Source: Ischnura elegans (Eukaryota > Arthropoda > Insecta > Odonata > Coenagrionidae). Taken from it: a DNA stretch of 64,000 bases. The notes beneath the pieces are model-generated. The model saw nothing but the letters and a program-made list of their open reading frames with translations, ran no database searches and had not been told where the DNA came from. Position 1 is the stretch's first letter, and every line of letters starts with the position of its first letter. Made by a program: the position numbers and the translations under genes. Shown one piece after another: positions 43,170-54,939 of this stretch. The stretch is taken from assembly GCF_921293095.1 (NCBI RefSeq), contig NC_060247.1:115835111-115899110 (forward strand), in the 5' to 3' direction.

Positions 43170-44189
43170 CGTTTGCTCTCTCAAGGGGCGTGAGCCCTCT
43201 CAGTGAGACTTCCGCGTTTACTTCGTTTCTTTCGTCGCTTATGGTTGGCTAAAGATAAAATTAGATTACATCAATATGATAGAAAAAAAAGTTATAAGCG
43301 ATAGTCTCTAATTTCTCCACTAAGTATATTGAGATAACTATTCTATGAACCGCAATAGCAACCCTGATCTAATCCCTCGTGATTGATATCGACGCGGAAT
43401 AACTGCGATCAATGTTCCTTGTTTAATTAGGTATTTGGCGATTCCATTGGTACCAATACGGAATAAATCTTGAACGATTCCTGATCACCCACATCCTGGG
43501 TCGCGGCCCGCAAAAAGCACCCAATAGTCTGCGGAGATCGGCTTCTCCGCACCCGGATAGCCATAGCCGCCGCACAGTGGTCCGGAACAGTCATGTTATC
43601 TTCTCTCCTTCAAAAATTTCACATCCATCTTAGACGGTTTCTTTTTGTCGTTTTTACTGTATCGGGAAGGTTTATGATTTTATGTAACAAGATCCTTATC
43701 ATTCCTGATTATCCAAATACCTCCCTCGCGATTTGGTCCAAATATCTTTCAAGGAAATTTGTTTTCAATTATAAAAAATAAATAATGGTCTGATATCTGT
43801 TAAAAACTATTTTTGGATCCCTTATCATGAATATGTAGTAAAATTTAATTTTTTTAACAGAATGACTGACCCTGGCAGAATATCTTGAATACAATAAAAC
43901 GCCAAAGTAGTGTCTCTCCACGCGGATGCGGTAGTTTCTCCATGCAGCTTGCATCTAATTAGTTATACCTAATTTATCCTCTAATTGAATGAGTAGAAAA
44001 TTAGAAACAACTAAGAATTTCTCAAACTAGAACTGCTGACGACGTGCATTACAGTGTACTGCAATAATTGCAAAATTCTATGAGGAAAAATGATAAGGTG
44101 AGCTAAATGGAAGACACTCGTTTACAACCAAATTGGCTAGGTGTAGAAGAATTTTCTTTAAAAAAATGGTCTCTTCATCTTTAATATTA

Positions 44190-44700
44190 TAGAATGAAGA
44201 CTGCCAAGGACCAAACTTAAGATCCGTAGAGTAGGACTGGTTCTATCTCGGTGTTCAAGACTCTTATTTTCTTTTCCATGTTTTATAGTTTGCTGCTCAG
44301 AAGTTTATTTATCCACCAGTTACATCTATCAGCTGCTTTCAGTCCAATTTATAATCCATAAACTATATTTTATTGCTTTTAATGGAAGATTTATTTTCAG
44401 CTTCTTAATATATCTTCAGGTGCATTTTTATTTGTCATAAATCCTAGTTTCCTAACTTCCTTTATTAGTTTTCATTTTCAATGTCTTTAGATCATATCTT
44501 TTCTATGCTAAAATAGCTCGTTCATAAAAAAAATACGGCGATGTATTAATTTTGCCTCAAACATAGGCTACTCCGAGAGTGTTTTCCTTGCCTCTTGATA
44601 CTTCTTCCATGGCTAAGTTAAAAAATAATGGTGTTGATCCATCCCGTTTTTATTCTCCTGTACTTATTTCAAAAATTTCAGTGTACTCTTTTTATTTTCT
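44190..44700 (-). pseudogene. Non-LTR reverse transcriptase fragment, decayed
   Basis: On the minus strand near 44215-44290 the string KIRVLNTEIEPVLLYGSEVW is readable, the hallmark end-of-thumb motif of CR1/Jockey-type non-LTR reverse transcriptases (VLPVLLYGSETW). Upstream on the same strand (to about 44700) the frame is broken by stops but stays Lys-rich. No complete domain survives; this is a 5'-truncated, mutated copy. Confidence 0.5.
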
Positions 44701-44744
44701 TACTTTAAATTTCGTTCCTTCAACATGCATTATGAACAATAAAA

Positions 44745-44830
44745 AGTTATGGTACATTTTCACACGATTTATTCAATACGACCGGTTTCGTCGCAGAGGC
44801 GACATCATCAGGCACAGAAATCGTTATAAT
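44745..44830 (-). ncRNA. Hammerhead-ribozyme-like terminus of a Penelope-like element
   Basis: On the minus strand CTGATGA (plus 44805-44811) is followed by one extra T, a perfect 5-bp stem GTCGC/GCGAC with a four-base loop (44790-44803), then GAAAC and the palindrome ACCGGT ending in GTC. The hammerhead core is CUGANGA, stem II, GAAA and a GUC cleavage triplet. A palindromic stem III that works as a dimer is known from Penelope-like elements. The single extra base before stem II and the wobble-rich stem I are deviations. Activity is unproven. Confidence 0.5.
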
Positions 44831-45276
44831 AACAGTTATTTTGTTGTTGTTTATCTGGTTGCTATTACGCGTTGGTAGGGGAGGGTTGCGTTGGGGTTGG
44901 AGCGTTACTCAGCTTCAGGGGACTTTCCAAGAGGGGAGAATAGCTGACAAAAATATTTTCATTTGCTAAAATTCCATTCTTCATGTGCTTCCTAATCTCC
45001 AACTCCTCCAGGCAGTCCATCCTTCTTCCCTTTTTCTCAAGGTGGAGAATTTCCGGAACAAAATAGCTCGACTGTGAATATGCATTACAATGAAGTTAAT
45101 TAATTTTTGTGGTATCGTGTACCTATTCAAAATGGTCCACATTTTCTGCCTGATAGTGCCTCTTGACTTTGCAAAGAGTTAGATGCAAAGACTTTCCCGA
45201 ATTCGACCAATAAGATGTAGATGGCCTCGTCAAACTTCCAATATTTACTCGTTTATTTTTGCAGAATATGAATAAG

Positions 45277-45390
45277 TACCCCTATGAAAAAATTGTATAA
45301 AACTGTTTCAAATTTTTATACATTGCCATGGTAATGTATAAGAATGTATAAAAATTTGAAACAGTTTTATACAATGTTTTCATAGGGGTA
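45277..45390. repeat. 48-bp-arm AT-rich palindrome
   Basis: TACCCCTATGAAAAAATTG at 45277 onward is matched inversely by the right arm ending CAATGTTTTCATAGGGGTA at 45390. The arms are 45277-45324 and 45343-45390 with one or two mismatches and an 18-bp centre. The ends TA...TA suggest a tiny Tc1/mariner-like MITE inserted at TA. No coding content. Confidence 0.75.
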
Positions 45391-45439
45391 TGATCTGCAG
45401 TTGACATGTATTACACAAATCCTTTCATAAATTGACAGA

Positions 45440-45521
45440 AGAGACAGAATTATTTGTCTCGACCAGTATTCGAATACGGATCTCAAAGATTCACGCTAAA
45501 TGATTTAAGCTCTTCAGCTTA
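45440..45521 (-). mobile_element. tRNA-like SINE head
   Basis: On the minus strand GTAAGCTGAAGAGCTTAAAT serves as A-box region and GTATTCGAATAC as B box. The fold is imperfect. It abuts the 18-bp tandem repeat at 45522. Confidence 0.4.
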
Positions 45522-45573
45522 CCTACGTAGGAAAGGAAACCTACGTAGGTAAGGAAACCTACTTAGGAAAGCG
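45522..45573 (+). repeat. 18-bp tandem repeat, about 2.9 copies
   Basis: Units CCTACGTAGGAAAGGAAA, CCTACGTAGGTAAGGAAA and CCTACTTAGGAAAGCG follow each other directly. Each contains the palindrome CCTACGTAGG. Confidence 0.85.
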
Positions 45574-45948
45574 TATTTTAATTACTAATAATAACTTGTA
45601 TTTCCCGCTATAAGTTTTATTCCATTCAACCGGGAATTAGGAAATTATTTTACTTCACCTTGACAATGGCTATGATTCGCTGAAAATTGGGTAAATTGTA
45701 TAAAATTAAACGCAGAAATAAATAAGTCATTTTTGTGAATATAATAATACTACTTAGCCACAAGTTATCAGTTGAACTCTTAAAATTTGGGAAAGAAATC
45801 AACCTTGGTTTAACATAAATTTTCTAATACTCGAAAACACTTGAGAGCCTAGAAAAATATGCCCATACTTACAAAATATTAGCCAGCCGAGGAAGCGTAG
45901 AAATGCAGATGGTTGATGGATTTAATAATGAAAATTAATGTGCTCTTA

Positions 45949-47941
45949 GGCTGCTATTCTGGATGGAATAGCATTATGCTATTCTCCGATATTGCAACCG
46001 ATGTTGCTATAATATAGCGTATTGCAACGCCTATGCTATTTGGTATTCAGAACGGTTGCAATTCGTGTTTTTACTACACCGGAAGACGTAATTCTCAGAA
46101 TAGCATAGGCCCGTAGCAATTCACTATTCTGAACGGCGAATTGCAACCGGTAGGCATGCTATAATATTACGCAGTCTTCGAGGCCGAGCTATTCGGTATT
46201 GCAACCCTGAAAACGTGCGCATTGCGATGTCGAATTGTTTTTCTGAGGTTAAAGTAACATAATGAAGCATTGAAAAATGGAATAATAGCCAAAAATAAAA
46301 TGTTATCTGCTTTACTTTAATTAAATAATAGTAGCATAAGTGATGAATATTTCACTAGTTAAGTGAATTGGTTATAAATTAACATTCGAGCTTAATATAT
46401 GAAGCTCAAGCTTGCTTCATCGACAGTACGAAAACAAAAACAATTAATGCAAAGAATTACTACGATTAGCCCAAATTTTCCGTGTTTTATTCATATTTAC
46501 AACTCATAATTTTATTTCATCACTTGACTTGCTACTAAAAATATCCTCAATGTAGGCTATCAGGTCGATTCTTGAAAATTTTCAAGCTTGTGTGAACACA
46601 CTAACTCGCCAAATATAATAACAGTTATAGCTTTCAATGAAAACCATATATTACCATAATAATACCATATACTTTGATCAGCCGTTCATTTCCTCAATTG
46701 GACAGTATATACAAAAACATGCAACGAGTCGAAATTATTTTCCCCACTATTCGCTACCTTCTACAATTAAAACTTAAAATTTACAAACTTATAACACGGG
46801 CAGTCGACTTGAATTACTTGCTTGAAAACAAAGGATTTCTCCGAACACCAATAAAGTTTCCGAACAAATATGATTCGCCACAAACGTTTAATGGAATATC
46901 CATGTACATCATTAATGCAATATATATCATGTGGAATTCAATACAAATTGTTTCCTCTATAGGCAAGTAAGTTATTCACACAATTAAGTTTCAGTATATC
47001 GGCACAGTTCAGGGTCTATCAAAAATTTCAGTGAGCATATTAAAATCAGCTGATGCGAAAACAATAATAAGTGACACAACAGCACTTTCCACACGATTCA
47101 CTTTTTCACAGTTGTTCCATCCATCCTCAAATTCACCATCACATCCCTCTGCTTTTTCCAAATCTGCAGCTGAAATATTGATACTATTCCATCATATTAC
47201 ATGAAAGCACAGCGGTGACGTTGCCACCTACTTCATTTCCTAAACAGAGAATGAATACTGAAATTAGGGAGTCATATAATATAAAGCTAGTATTAGAAAC
47301 GAAAGCTTCTAGTTCATACAGTAAAGCTATATCGTCACGATCAAGGCAATAAAAGTTGGTACATATTTATTTTGACATGCAACGAACAGACTTCGAAGCC
47401 TAAGACAATTACGAAGAAAATCAAACATATTTAGGTTTCAATGATTATTTCGCATAACATATATCTCACGATAAAGGACCGATCGGATATCGGTAAATGA
47501 TTCAATATTTATGCCCGATAAATCATCATTATAACAGTAAAATTATGACCTAACCCACCTGTCTGAAGCCATTGTGATATTATCAAAACAACAACAATCA
47601 GCTGATTTCCTAAACGAGATTTTCAAAGCGTATTATATAAATCCACGGTTTAATATAATTTTTAAATGCAAATGAAGCAATTATTTGTAATTGCAAGTCA
47701 ATATTCCATAAAATACAGAAAAATATATAAAATATCTTCTCCCTCATTGATTGCGCAAACTGTTCAGAAAGTTTTTCATACGGGAAGGGGCGGAGCTTCC
47801 AAATAGCTCGCGCAAGAAATAGCATGCTGCTATTCCGAACAAAATTATTACTACGCTTCATTCTGAATACGGGGTCGTTGCAATAATGACCCGCAGAATA
47901 GCATATGCTATTTTTTGCAACGCTTATCCAGAATAGCAGCC
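45949..47941. mobile_element. PIF/Harbinger-like element, non-autonomous
   Basis: Termini GGCTGCTATTCTGGAT (45949) and ATCCAGAATAGCAGCC (ending 47941) are flanked by TTA on both sides (45946-45948 and 47942-47944). A 3-bp TTA/TWA target duplication is diagnostic of PIF/Harbinger. Subterminal regions repeat TTGCAA and GAATAGCAT/ATGCTATTC many times in both orientations (45960-46210 and 47815-47930), likely transposase-binding arrays. The 1,993-bp interior has no recognisable nuclease or Myb-like ORF; the 98-codon ORF at 46674 is AT-rich and unsupported. Confidence 0.8.
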
Positions 47942-48039
47942 TTAGATAGTGATGTGAAGTTTTAAGACTCCCCTACACGTAAATATTTTTCCTTTGCAAT
48001 GATATGTAGAAATAAAGGGGTCGTCATGGAATTTGATTG

Positions 48040-48395
48040 AATGACAACGCTCAATAGAATGATAAAGATATATTGGAACGACCGAGTGAGTAACATGGAA
48101 ATCCTACGAAGAGTGGAAGGAAAGGAAACTCCAAGAAACACTAAGAAGAAGACTGGACAACTGAATCAGCCGCATAACGAACCATGAAGGCCTGATGAAG
48201 AAAATTGTGGAAGGAAAATTAGATGGGACGAAAGGGAAAGAAAATCCCAGAATATGTTACGTAGGGCAGGTTATTAAGGATGTAATAGAGAAGCAATTCG
48301 CAAAAGTGAAAAGGTTCGCTGAAGTTGGAGATGAGTAGAGGGCTGCGTCGAACCAATCTTAGGAGTTTTGACTTACGATGAAAAGTGCTGACTGA
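48040..48395 (+). mobile_element. 3' fragment of a CR1/L2-like non-LTR retrotransposon
   Basis: In shifting frames the plus strand reads the C-terminal tail typical of these reverse transcriptases: NMEILRRVEGKE near 48095, then a Lys-rich region, and the terminal CGTCGAACCAATCTTAGGA at 48348. The same 3' end occurs at 50501 and 58472. 5'-truncated and frameshifted. Confidence 0.6.
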
Positions 48396-48420
48396 TCAGA
48401 CATTGGGAATGATTCGAGTG

Positions 48421-48657
48421 GAATTTGTACGCATTAATGTATTTTTTTAAACTCGCCCTTTAGTCACGAATACTCGATCTTTTTTCGCCGGTCTTTGATA
48501 AATTGCGTTGAAATCAGGCTTTAAACTGTTCTTGATTTCGATATATGTAGCAATTTTTATCGCCTATTATTACTTTTGAAATCCTTCAGTCCTGAATACT
48601 CCTTTCGTTCATGTCCGCAAGCATTTTACTAAACGAGGAAATCTGATTTTCTAACAT
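48421..48657 (+). repeat. Local direct duplication, copy 1
   Basis: The block from AATTTGTACGCATTAATGT to GATTTTCTAACATA is repeated in diverged form at 49298-49545. Shared strings include CTTGATTTCGATAT and TATTATT(A/G)CTTTTGAAAT. Non-coding. Confidence 0.75.
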
Positions 48658-49297
48658 AGAGAGTAGTTTGAAGAATGTATTAGACGCAAGGGCTAGTTGT
48701 GAGTCAACTGGCGTTGAAGTTGAACGAATGGCTGTTCTTCAACAGCTGTTGAATCCGCGTGCCGATTCTTTCCGAAAAACGATCGTGGAAGTTATTCGAC
48801 GGCTGGTAAAAATAGCTCGAGAAACTGGCCTGGGAATGCATCATTAGACCTCAAATGCTCTTCTTCGTATTACCTACAATCCTTTTACTCCTCAAGCTAT
48901 AAATGTGCCTCTTCCGTCTAAACCGTGACATTTAAACAGATCCACCAAATGGTATACATTTCGTGAGTGTGGTTTTTATGCCCATAATTATCATCACGGC
49001 AATTTGGCAGCCTCTTGAAACACTGGTCTGTAAATACTTGTTAGAATATGTCTGAATATAAATGACATAATATATCTTCTAATATGCGATTTTGCCTTCT
49101 CATTTGTAAATTTCCTTTGAACTAATACCCAAATGATATTCAGGGTGGTTTGAGGGTAATCGTGTATTCTATGGTCGTTTTAGATAGCTTCGTTATGTAT
49201 ACTAAATTAAATGATTGAGTTATCGCAGCAACTAAATGTACACTGCGTAAAATGAACTCATTCTGGCATTAGATTTTTATAAGACGTACTGCGGCAG

Positions 49298-49545
49298 GAA
49301 TTTAAACGTATTAATGTTTTTTTTAGTTCATCCCATAGGAAGGAATACTTATTTTCACCTGTTTTTTAAGAAATGGTGTCGAAATCAAGCTTTAAATTGT
49401 CCTTGATTTCGATATTTAAAGCAATTTTGATATTCTATTATTGCTTTTGAAATTCCTCAGTCTTGAATACTCGGTCTTGAACACTTGAATACCTTTTATT
49501 CATGTCCTCAAGAAATTACTAATGGAAGAAAGCTTATTTTCTAAA
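49298..49545 (+). repeat. Local direct duplication, copy 2
   Basis: Second copy of the block at 48421, same orientation, with a small internal expansion (CTTGAATACTCGGTCTTGAA, then CACTTGAATACC). About 640 bp of unrelated sequence separates the copies. They could be worn long terminal repeats or a simple segmental duplication. Confidence 0.75.
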
Positions 49546-50189
49546 ACAAAAAAATACATTCTTCTACACTTCTTCGCCCACACTTTTTTGTAAAAATCGT
49601 ATATTAATACTATTGTATCTCTCTATCTGTTATGATTATCGCCCGTTAGTGTGCACGATAATATTTTCAACAGTGATAAAAATTTCTCGTGAATGAAATT
49701 GAAAATTTCTTAGAATACTTCGCACACATTATATTTCGACGAAAGAAATTTACTAGATAAATGTCGAAAAAAAAAAAGATATTTCGATTGCCTTTACTAG
49801 TGATTGACTATAAAACTACAATGGTAGTGACGAGATATTTCCGGATTGGTTAAATAAATAAAAAAATTATTCAATCCTTTTTGGCACATCTTCGTTTGAA
49901 TCTCCAACATTATTTCATAAAATTTATATGAAAAAGGATAATAATGTTAGGGTAAAGTTCGCTTTTCCTGTGATTATGATTGGTTCTTCAGTAATATAAC
50001 ATTCGGAATCACAGCGCTTTTATTTTCAGCTTAAAATTTAATCCTTCCAATTAAGTTGCCAAAGTTATTACCCAGAGAATGAAGTTCATTGACATTTTCT
50101 AATTGAAAATTAGGTTCTTCATTTCAGCTCCTCTCTTTATGAGGTGTATGCCATCCTAGCTCACTCGCAATGTGTTTTTGTGGCAAAAA

Positions 50190-50530
50190 AAACGGAGAAT
50201 GTGATGGAGAAAATGGATCGACTGAGTTATTAATGAGGAAGTCCTAAGAAGAGTAGGAGAGAAGAGAAGCCTCGTGAAAACCTAAATAAGAAGACGAAAC
50301 AGCCTTGTTGACCATATCTTGAGACACAATGGTCTGATGAATACAATCGTCGGAGGACAAGCGGATGGAAAGAAAGGAAAAGGAAGACCTCGAATGAAAT
50401 ATATGGGATAGGTAAAGAAGGATGTGAAAGAGAAGAAATACGTGGGTGTGTAAAGATTAGCTGATAGGAGAATTGAGTGCAATGCTGCGTCAAACCAATC
50501 TTAGGATTGTTGACAAGTGATGATGATGTG
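50190..50530 (+). mobile_element. 3' fragment of a CR1/L2-like non-LTR retrotransposon
   Basis: The plus strand reads VLRRVGEKRSLVKT, then LVGHILRHNGLMNTIVGGQA, then a GKGRPRMKYM segment and CNAASNQS, with few breaks. This is the recognisable C-terminal tail of non-LTR reverse transcriptases. It ends CGTCAAACCAATCTTAGGA followed by a short GATGATGATG tail, as expected for a 3' end. Truncated at 5'. The minus-strand ORFs here are shadows. Confidence 0.75.
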
Positions 50531-50539
50531 ATGGATATA

Positions 50540-51930
50540 TTTTTCGATAAATTTGAGAATATGCATGCAAATCTCTGGTGAGTGACCACCACTCTTTAGT
50601 ACTTACTGTGTAGTTTTCCATCATGAACAAGAGATAAGCGTTCACATTGTGCAAATACAATGCGTGCGAAGATTTTATGCAGATGGAGATTCGCAATCAG
50701 AGGTGTCTCAATAAGGAAAAGAGGAAACTCACCCTTTTCCACTGCAGTAAAATCCATCTCAAACTCAAGTGAATTATTCGGCCTTGATTGCTCAAAAGGT
50801 TAATTTTAGATCGAAGATGCAATAAAGCGGTCAAATGGCCATAGTAAGGTTATTTCGTCACATTAATGGTCCGTGGCAAACTTAAAGAGGGTTTTATTTT
50901 CGCCTCAAAAGATATCGAGGAATACATTTTGACACTGAAAGACCACCACTTTAAGCTGCTTGTTACCATGCGAGGTACGCTTGCCACGAGACAAAGTTGT
51001 GTGATAAATAAGTGAAGTAATCCGTGTTCAGAATCCAAATTGCTATAATTTTAATTTCAAATGTAATGCATCTAATTACGTGTCCAAAACTATTAGCCAG
51101 TGATTAAAGTGTGTTCGGTAAATTTTCGTTCGTGACTATTTCCAACTCCACGTGGTCTATTTTAGAGTGTCATGGAGATACAGGGCCAAATGACATCCTC
51201 TTTCACTCGCACTTTGAACTGGGCGGAAAAATAAACGAAGATCTGACAAAAATTGAAGCTCCTTCAAAACCTCATTGGCTCTTTCCATGAATATCCCATT
51301 TCTAATAAAGCGTTTACCTCTACATTGACATCGGATAATTCACAATTTTGTCCTGCCATGTCACTGATAAACAAGGGAAAAGTTCCTATTTGTATTATGA
51401 CATAAAAAACAACTGACTTTACAAGCGTTTTTGCGGAAAATAAGGTAGGTTGCAATCTAATAACACCGAATTTCACTAGACTATATCAAAAACAGCAATA
51501 GTAAGAGGCCAAACTTGTTTTCCTCCTAGTTTGAACCTTGTCTAACCAGTGCAGCGTTTATGCTGAAACGAGTGTCATTCCCAATTTTTCCTTCGCCCAT
51601 AGGATGTGTCATGCGGCACGTTTTAAGCACTTCTTTTACGGAACTCATTGCCATCTCAACGCTAATTATTACCTACAGGCAAGAATACAAGGATAGAAAT
51701 ATGGAAACATCACCATTCGTATTGGTGTCATGAAAGCCCATTTTCCCAATCATGTTGGGCACCAAACACCACTGTGAACTTCGGAAAAATTGCCATGGCA
51801 ATTAAGGAGACTATATAGCGCTATGGTGAGTGATATGGGTGGCTGAAGGATCGCAAATAAACTTTTCGATTGAAAGTGAGGTAAAGGTTGAGGAAAAGGA
51901 TTTTGTATCAAGATTATCAAGTATTGAGAC
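50540..51930. other. No recognised gene
   Basis: Short ORFs only; a GTGAGT on the minus strand at about 50730 has only a tiny possible exon before it. Confidence 0.35.
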
Positions 51931-51934
51931 TCAC

Positions 51935-52055
51935 CGATGGTGTTATCAGGGTATTTTCTTTGGCATGATTCTCTGGTGTAAAGGATCGAGAGGAGATTAA
52001 GGGATGTTTGTGCGGGAGGCGTCATCTGGTGCGGCACCACATTCCCCATGATGAG
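51935..52055 (-). CDS. Candidate internal exon
   Basis: On the minus strand a strong acceptor with a long pyrimidine tract (CACCCTTCCCCCATTCCAG) precedes a 121-bp block ending at a GTGAGT donor (51929-51934). Of three frames only one is open: 40 codons plus one base, starting LIMGNVVPHQMTPPAQTSL and ending ESCQRKYPDNTI. The start phase (0) is compatible with the candidate exon at 56502-56651. No family recognised. Confidence 0.4.
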
Positions 52056-52059
52056 CTGG

Positions 52060-54430
52060 AATGGGGGAAGGGTGAGGAGGGTAGTTGTTACCCTCTCCCT
52101 TGGGGGTGTCTTGCGAGGGTTGTCCAGGATTCATTTCACCGCACGCAGCTTTCGTAGGTAAGGAGCCAGGAAAGTTCGACTATATGTGCTTATAATCTTT
52201 TCAGAGATGATATCACTTGTAATTTTGTTGCTGGTTTATAGATTATGTATCCTATAAGGCGTGCAGAGGCATGGGTCGTACGATGATCCGTGTTCTCCGG
52301 TTGACGCAGGCCTTGTGATGGCTAATAAAATAACGAACGAAAATTTTTGATACAAGGAATTTAAAAAAATATGTTTACTAACGGAGCACAATTCATAAAT
52401 ATATTTTTTTTCCATTTTATCATTTAGGATCCCTTACACATCAGTCGAGATCCAAGGAAAAAACTGAAGTTAGGCGAGCACTTCCCACTACCACATCGCT
52501 TTGATTTCGAAAAAATGTTGAAAAAGCAATGATCTCGATGCCCAAGCCACCTATTCATTAAAACAGCTATATTTTGACTGAGTTTAATCGACTTTACTCA
52601 TGCCTGATAAGATTAGCCGCGAATTTATGGCGAAAGCTAGTCCAAAATTGTCATTTTAAGAGTGGTTGTAATTTTTGTATCTACCATAAATGAGTTCGCA
52701 ATGAAAGGTATACTTTCCGCGGATCTCTGTCGCCAGCAACTAATTAAAACGATGGAACTTGGGAGGGTTCTGCGTTGGTGGGTAGAATTCAAAGTAAGCA
52801 ATATCTAATCGTATGAGTGCCGCCGTAACTAAAGCCTTTGGACCAAATTTCTATTATAATGGTAGTTGAAAATAAGAAAATAACTCCATTACCAACAACA
52901 AATTTAGCTTTTTTCGTATGGGTTATGAATCATGTGCCTTCTTTTAGAGCTCATAGCATGACAGAAAGAGGAAGGTGGCATTGAATTATTTAGAAAATAC
53001 CTATCTCATCACGTTTATAGCCTCCGGAGGTCTTGCTTATTTTGTATACTGCTTTTTCAGAGGATAAACGTGTTGATGGGACTGTATATAGATCATTTTT
53101 AGTCCTTTATTGCGCAAATCATGTGTTGTTATTTCGGGTCATTTGCTTATTTTAGTTGAGATGACCAAGTTTTATAATGCTTTTCAAATAAACTCTCATT
53201 TCTCTTCCGTTATCCATCATAAGAGATAATACCGCTGCAGTACAATATATTACCAACATATGCGGTTGTTATTAGTGGGAATGTCCTCGTTACCATCCAT
53301 CGCAATGGTTTTTCTGATTGTCTATGGCCAAATCCGATGCAACTGTAGAAGAAGGAGGGCAGGAGATACGCAGACAACATTAACAACTCGTAGATATTAG
53401 TTAAATTTCTGCTAACTGATTCCACTTCCTAAGGTACTTAAATTGCAAATTTACTTTATGGAATGCATATTAGCCTTTGAGTATGTTTTTCCCAACAATA
53501 AGTTCATCTGTTCTTGAATAGTGCGCAGAGCAACTATTCTACGAACGCATTGTTATTTATTGCACTAATTTCGAATAGCTCGGAAAATACACATTGAGAT
53601 GAGATATTAAATATGTTTCATTTTAATTATCATTTTTCCCATGCTAGAGCGAACCATATGGGAGTTTTGGTGGAAGTGGTATTTATAGCCTAGTTTGCAA
53701 CTACCTTTATTGACGTACGAAACAACGTTCCAAATTGAGTTCAAAGAAATTTTGAAATATGATTTTCAATCAAAATAGCGTGAAAATCCAAAAAATTGCT
53801 TAGCAGTCAGATAAAGTACATTTGGTGAGAATTTTTTGAAATTGTCACGAAAATCACTGAGAAAGATGTTACAAAATTTTCCGTTTGGGTGAGCACCAGT
53901 CAATAAATTGTAAGGGCGAAGTAGTAGCTAGTAGATAGTAACTCTAGCGATCAATCATCTTTTGAATTGGTGTTCGAAGCAATTTGGAGGCAATACAAGA
54001 CAAAAAGATGCCATAAAAATGACTAAATTGCCGTATACGAGGTAAATGCATTGTGGCGAAATGAGATGTGTATTGCTTATGATACGTGAGGAATTTCACT
54101 TCTGGGTGAGGTTGGTAAATGTCACGTGGTTTCTTGTTTCAACCAGTGATGTCATAATGTAGGTAAAGTTTAATTTTAATAGATTAATTAATCAGATTAG
54201 GTTACGTCGTTCGGGATTTCATCAAGTTGTGAACAAGTTTTGATTTTGTAAAATAATTGTTATTTCTGTAAAGCTCGGATGCTGTTAACTCCTTCTTTTC
54301 GCTCTTATTTTCTTTCTTATTTATTCTCCCCCTACTATTTACTTTAGAGACGACCGCATGGATTGACATTGGTGCTCACTTGATTGACAACACTATTTCT
54401 TTACTGCAGGTGTCGGCATAATTATATCCT
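52060..54430. other. No recognised gene
   Basis: AT-rich with short ORFs; nothing supported. Confidence 0.4.
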
Positions 54431-54600
54431 CCCCTAGGGGACTACATATGGGAGGCTCCAGTATGTCCTTTTGAAGCTTGATTTATATTTCCACTTTGTG
54501 CACATTTTAATCGGTTTTAAAAAATTTCCGCAGCGCGGGAAAGGGTACACAGCGATCTATTTATTTTCAATTGTAACAATAAAATATTTTAAATCGCGAG
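54430..54600 (+). repeat. Dispersed repeat related to 3.86-4.03 kb
   Basis: Diverged second copy of the repeat described at 3855-4030 (CTAGGGGACTACATATGG, CATTTTAATCGG, CCGCAGCGCGG). Confidence 0.5.
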
Positions 54601-54939
54601 TGATAATAACAAAAAGGTAAAAAATTAATTGGTTATATGGTTCACGATTACATGTTTCAGTTAATAGTTCTAATTTTAGCTTATTTTCCGGTGATTTCCG
54701 GAGCGCTCTTCTGCCAGCCCAGCGACGCTAGCGGCAACTCTAGTAAATCTGTTTATTTCGCAGTGGGTGTGACACATCTAGTGACCAACTGGAAAATCCT
54801 AGATCGTAATATTCGTGGTCCTCACTCCAGTAATGATGATTTATTCCCAAGACCTTGTAGTTTCAAGCCCAGTTTGATTCGCTTATCCGCAGGAGGTACT
54901 CCTCTTCACTAATATAATTGGTTTTGATGGTGTCGTCAT

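Larger units (their letters stand above)
41288..44180 (+). other. Presumed first intron of the homeobox gene
   Basis: From the GTGAGT donor onward no further coding block was found. It contains the SINE pair, a third weak tRNA-like block at 42565-42620, a DR1 motif at 43157-43169 and a short GC-rich patch at 43495-43600 whose minus strand is open for about 47 codons without recognisable content. Confidence 0.45.

Noticed and set aside
43495-43610. GC-rich minus-strand open block as an exon or small RNA gene
   Set aside because: About 47 open codons, but no recognisable motif, and it did not match 5S rRNA or spliceosomal RNA sequence as I remember them.
46674-46970. 98-codon ORF inside the PIF/Harbinger-like element as its transposase
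   Set aside because: AT-rich, no DDE nuclease or Myb-like motif, and far too short.
50230-50592. 120-codon minus-strand ORF
   Set aside because: It is antisense to the readable non-LTR retroelement C-terminal tail on the plus strand.
54637-54912. 91-codon plus-strand ORF with a hydrophobic start
   Set aside because: The leader looks signal-peptide-like, but there is no splice site or motif after it and the codon content is that of surrounding AT-rich DNA.
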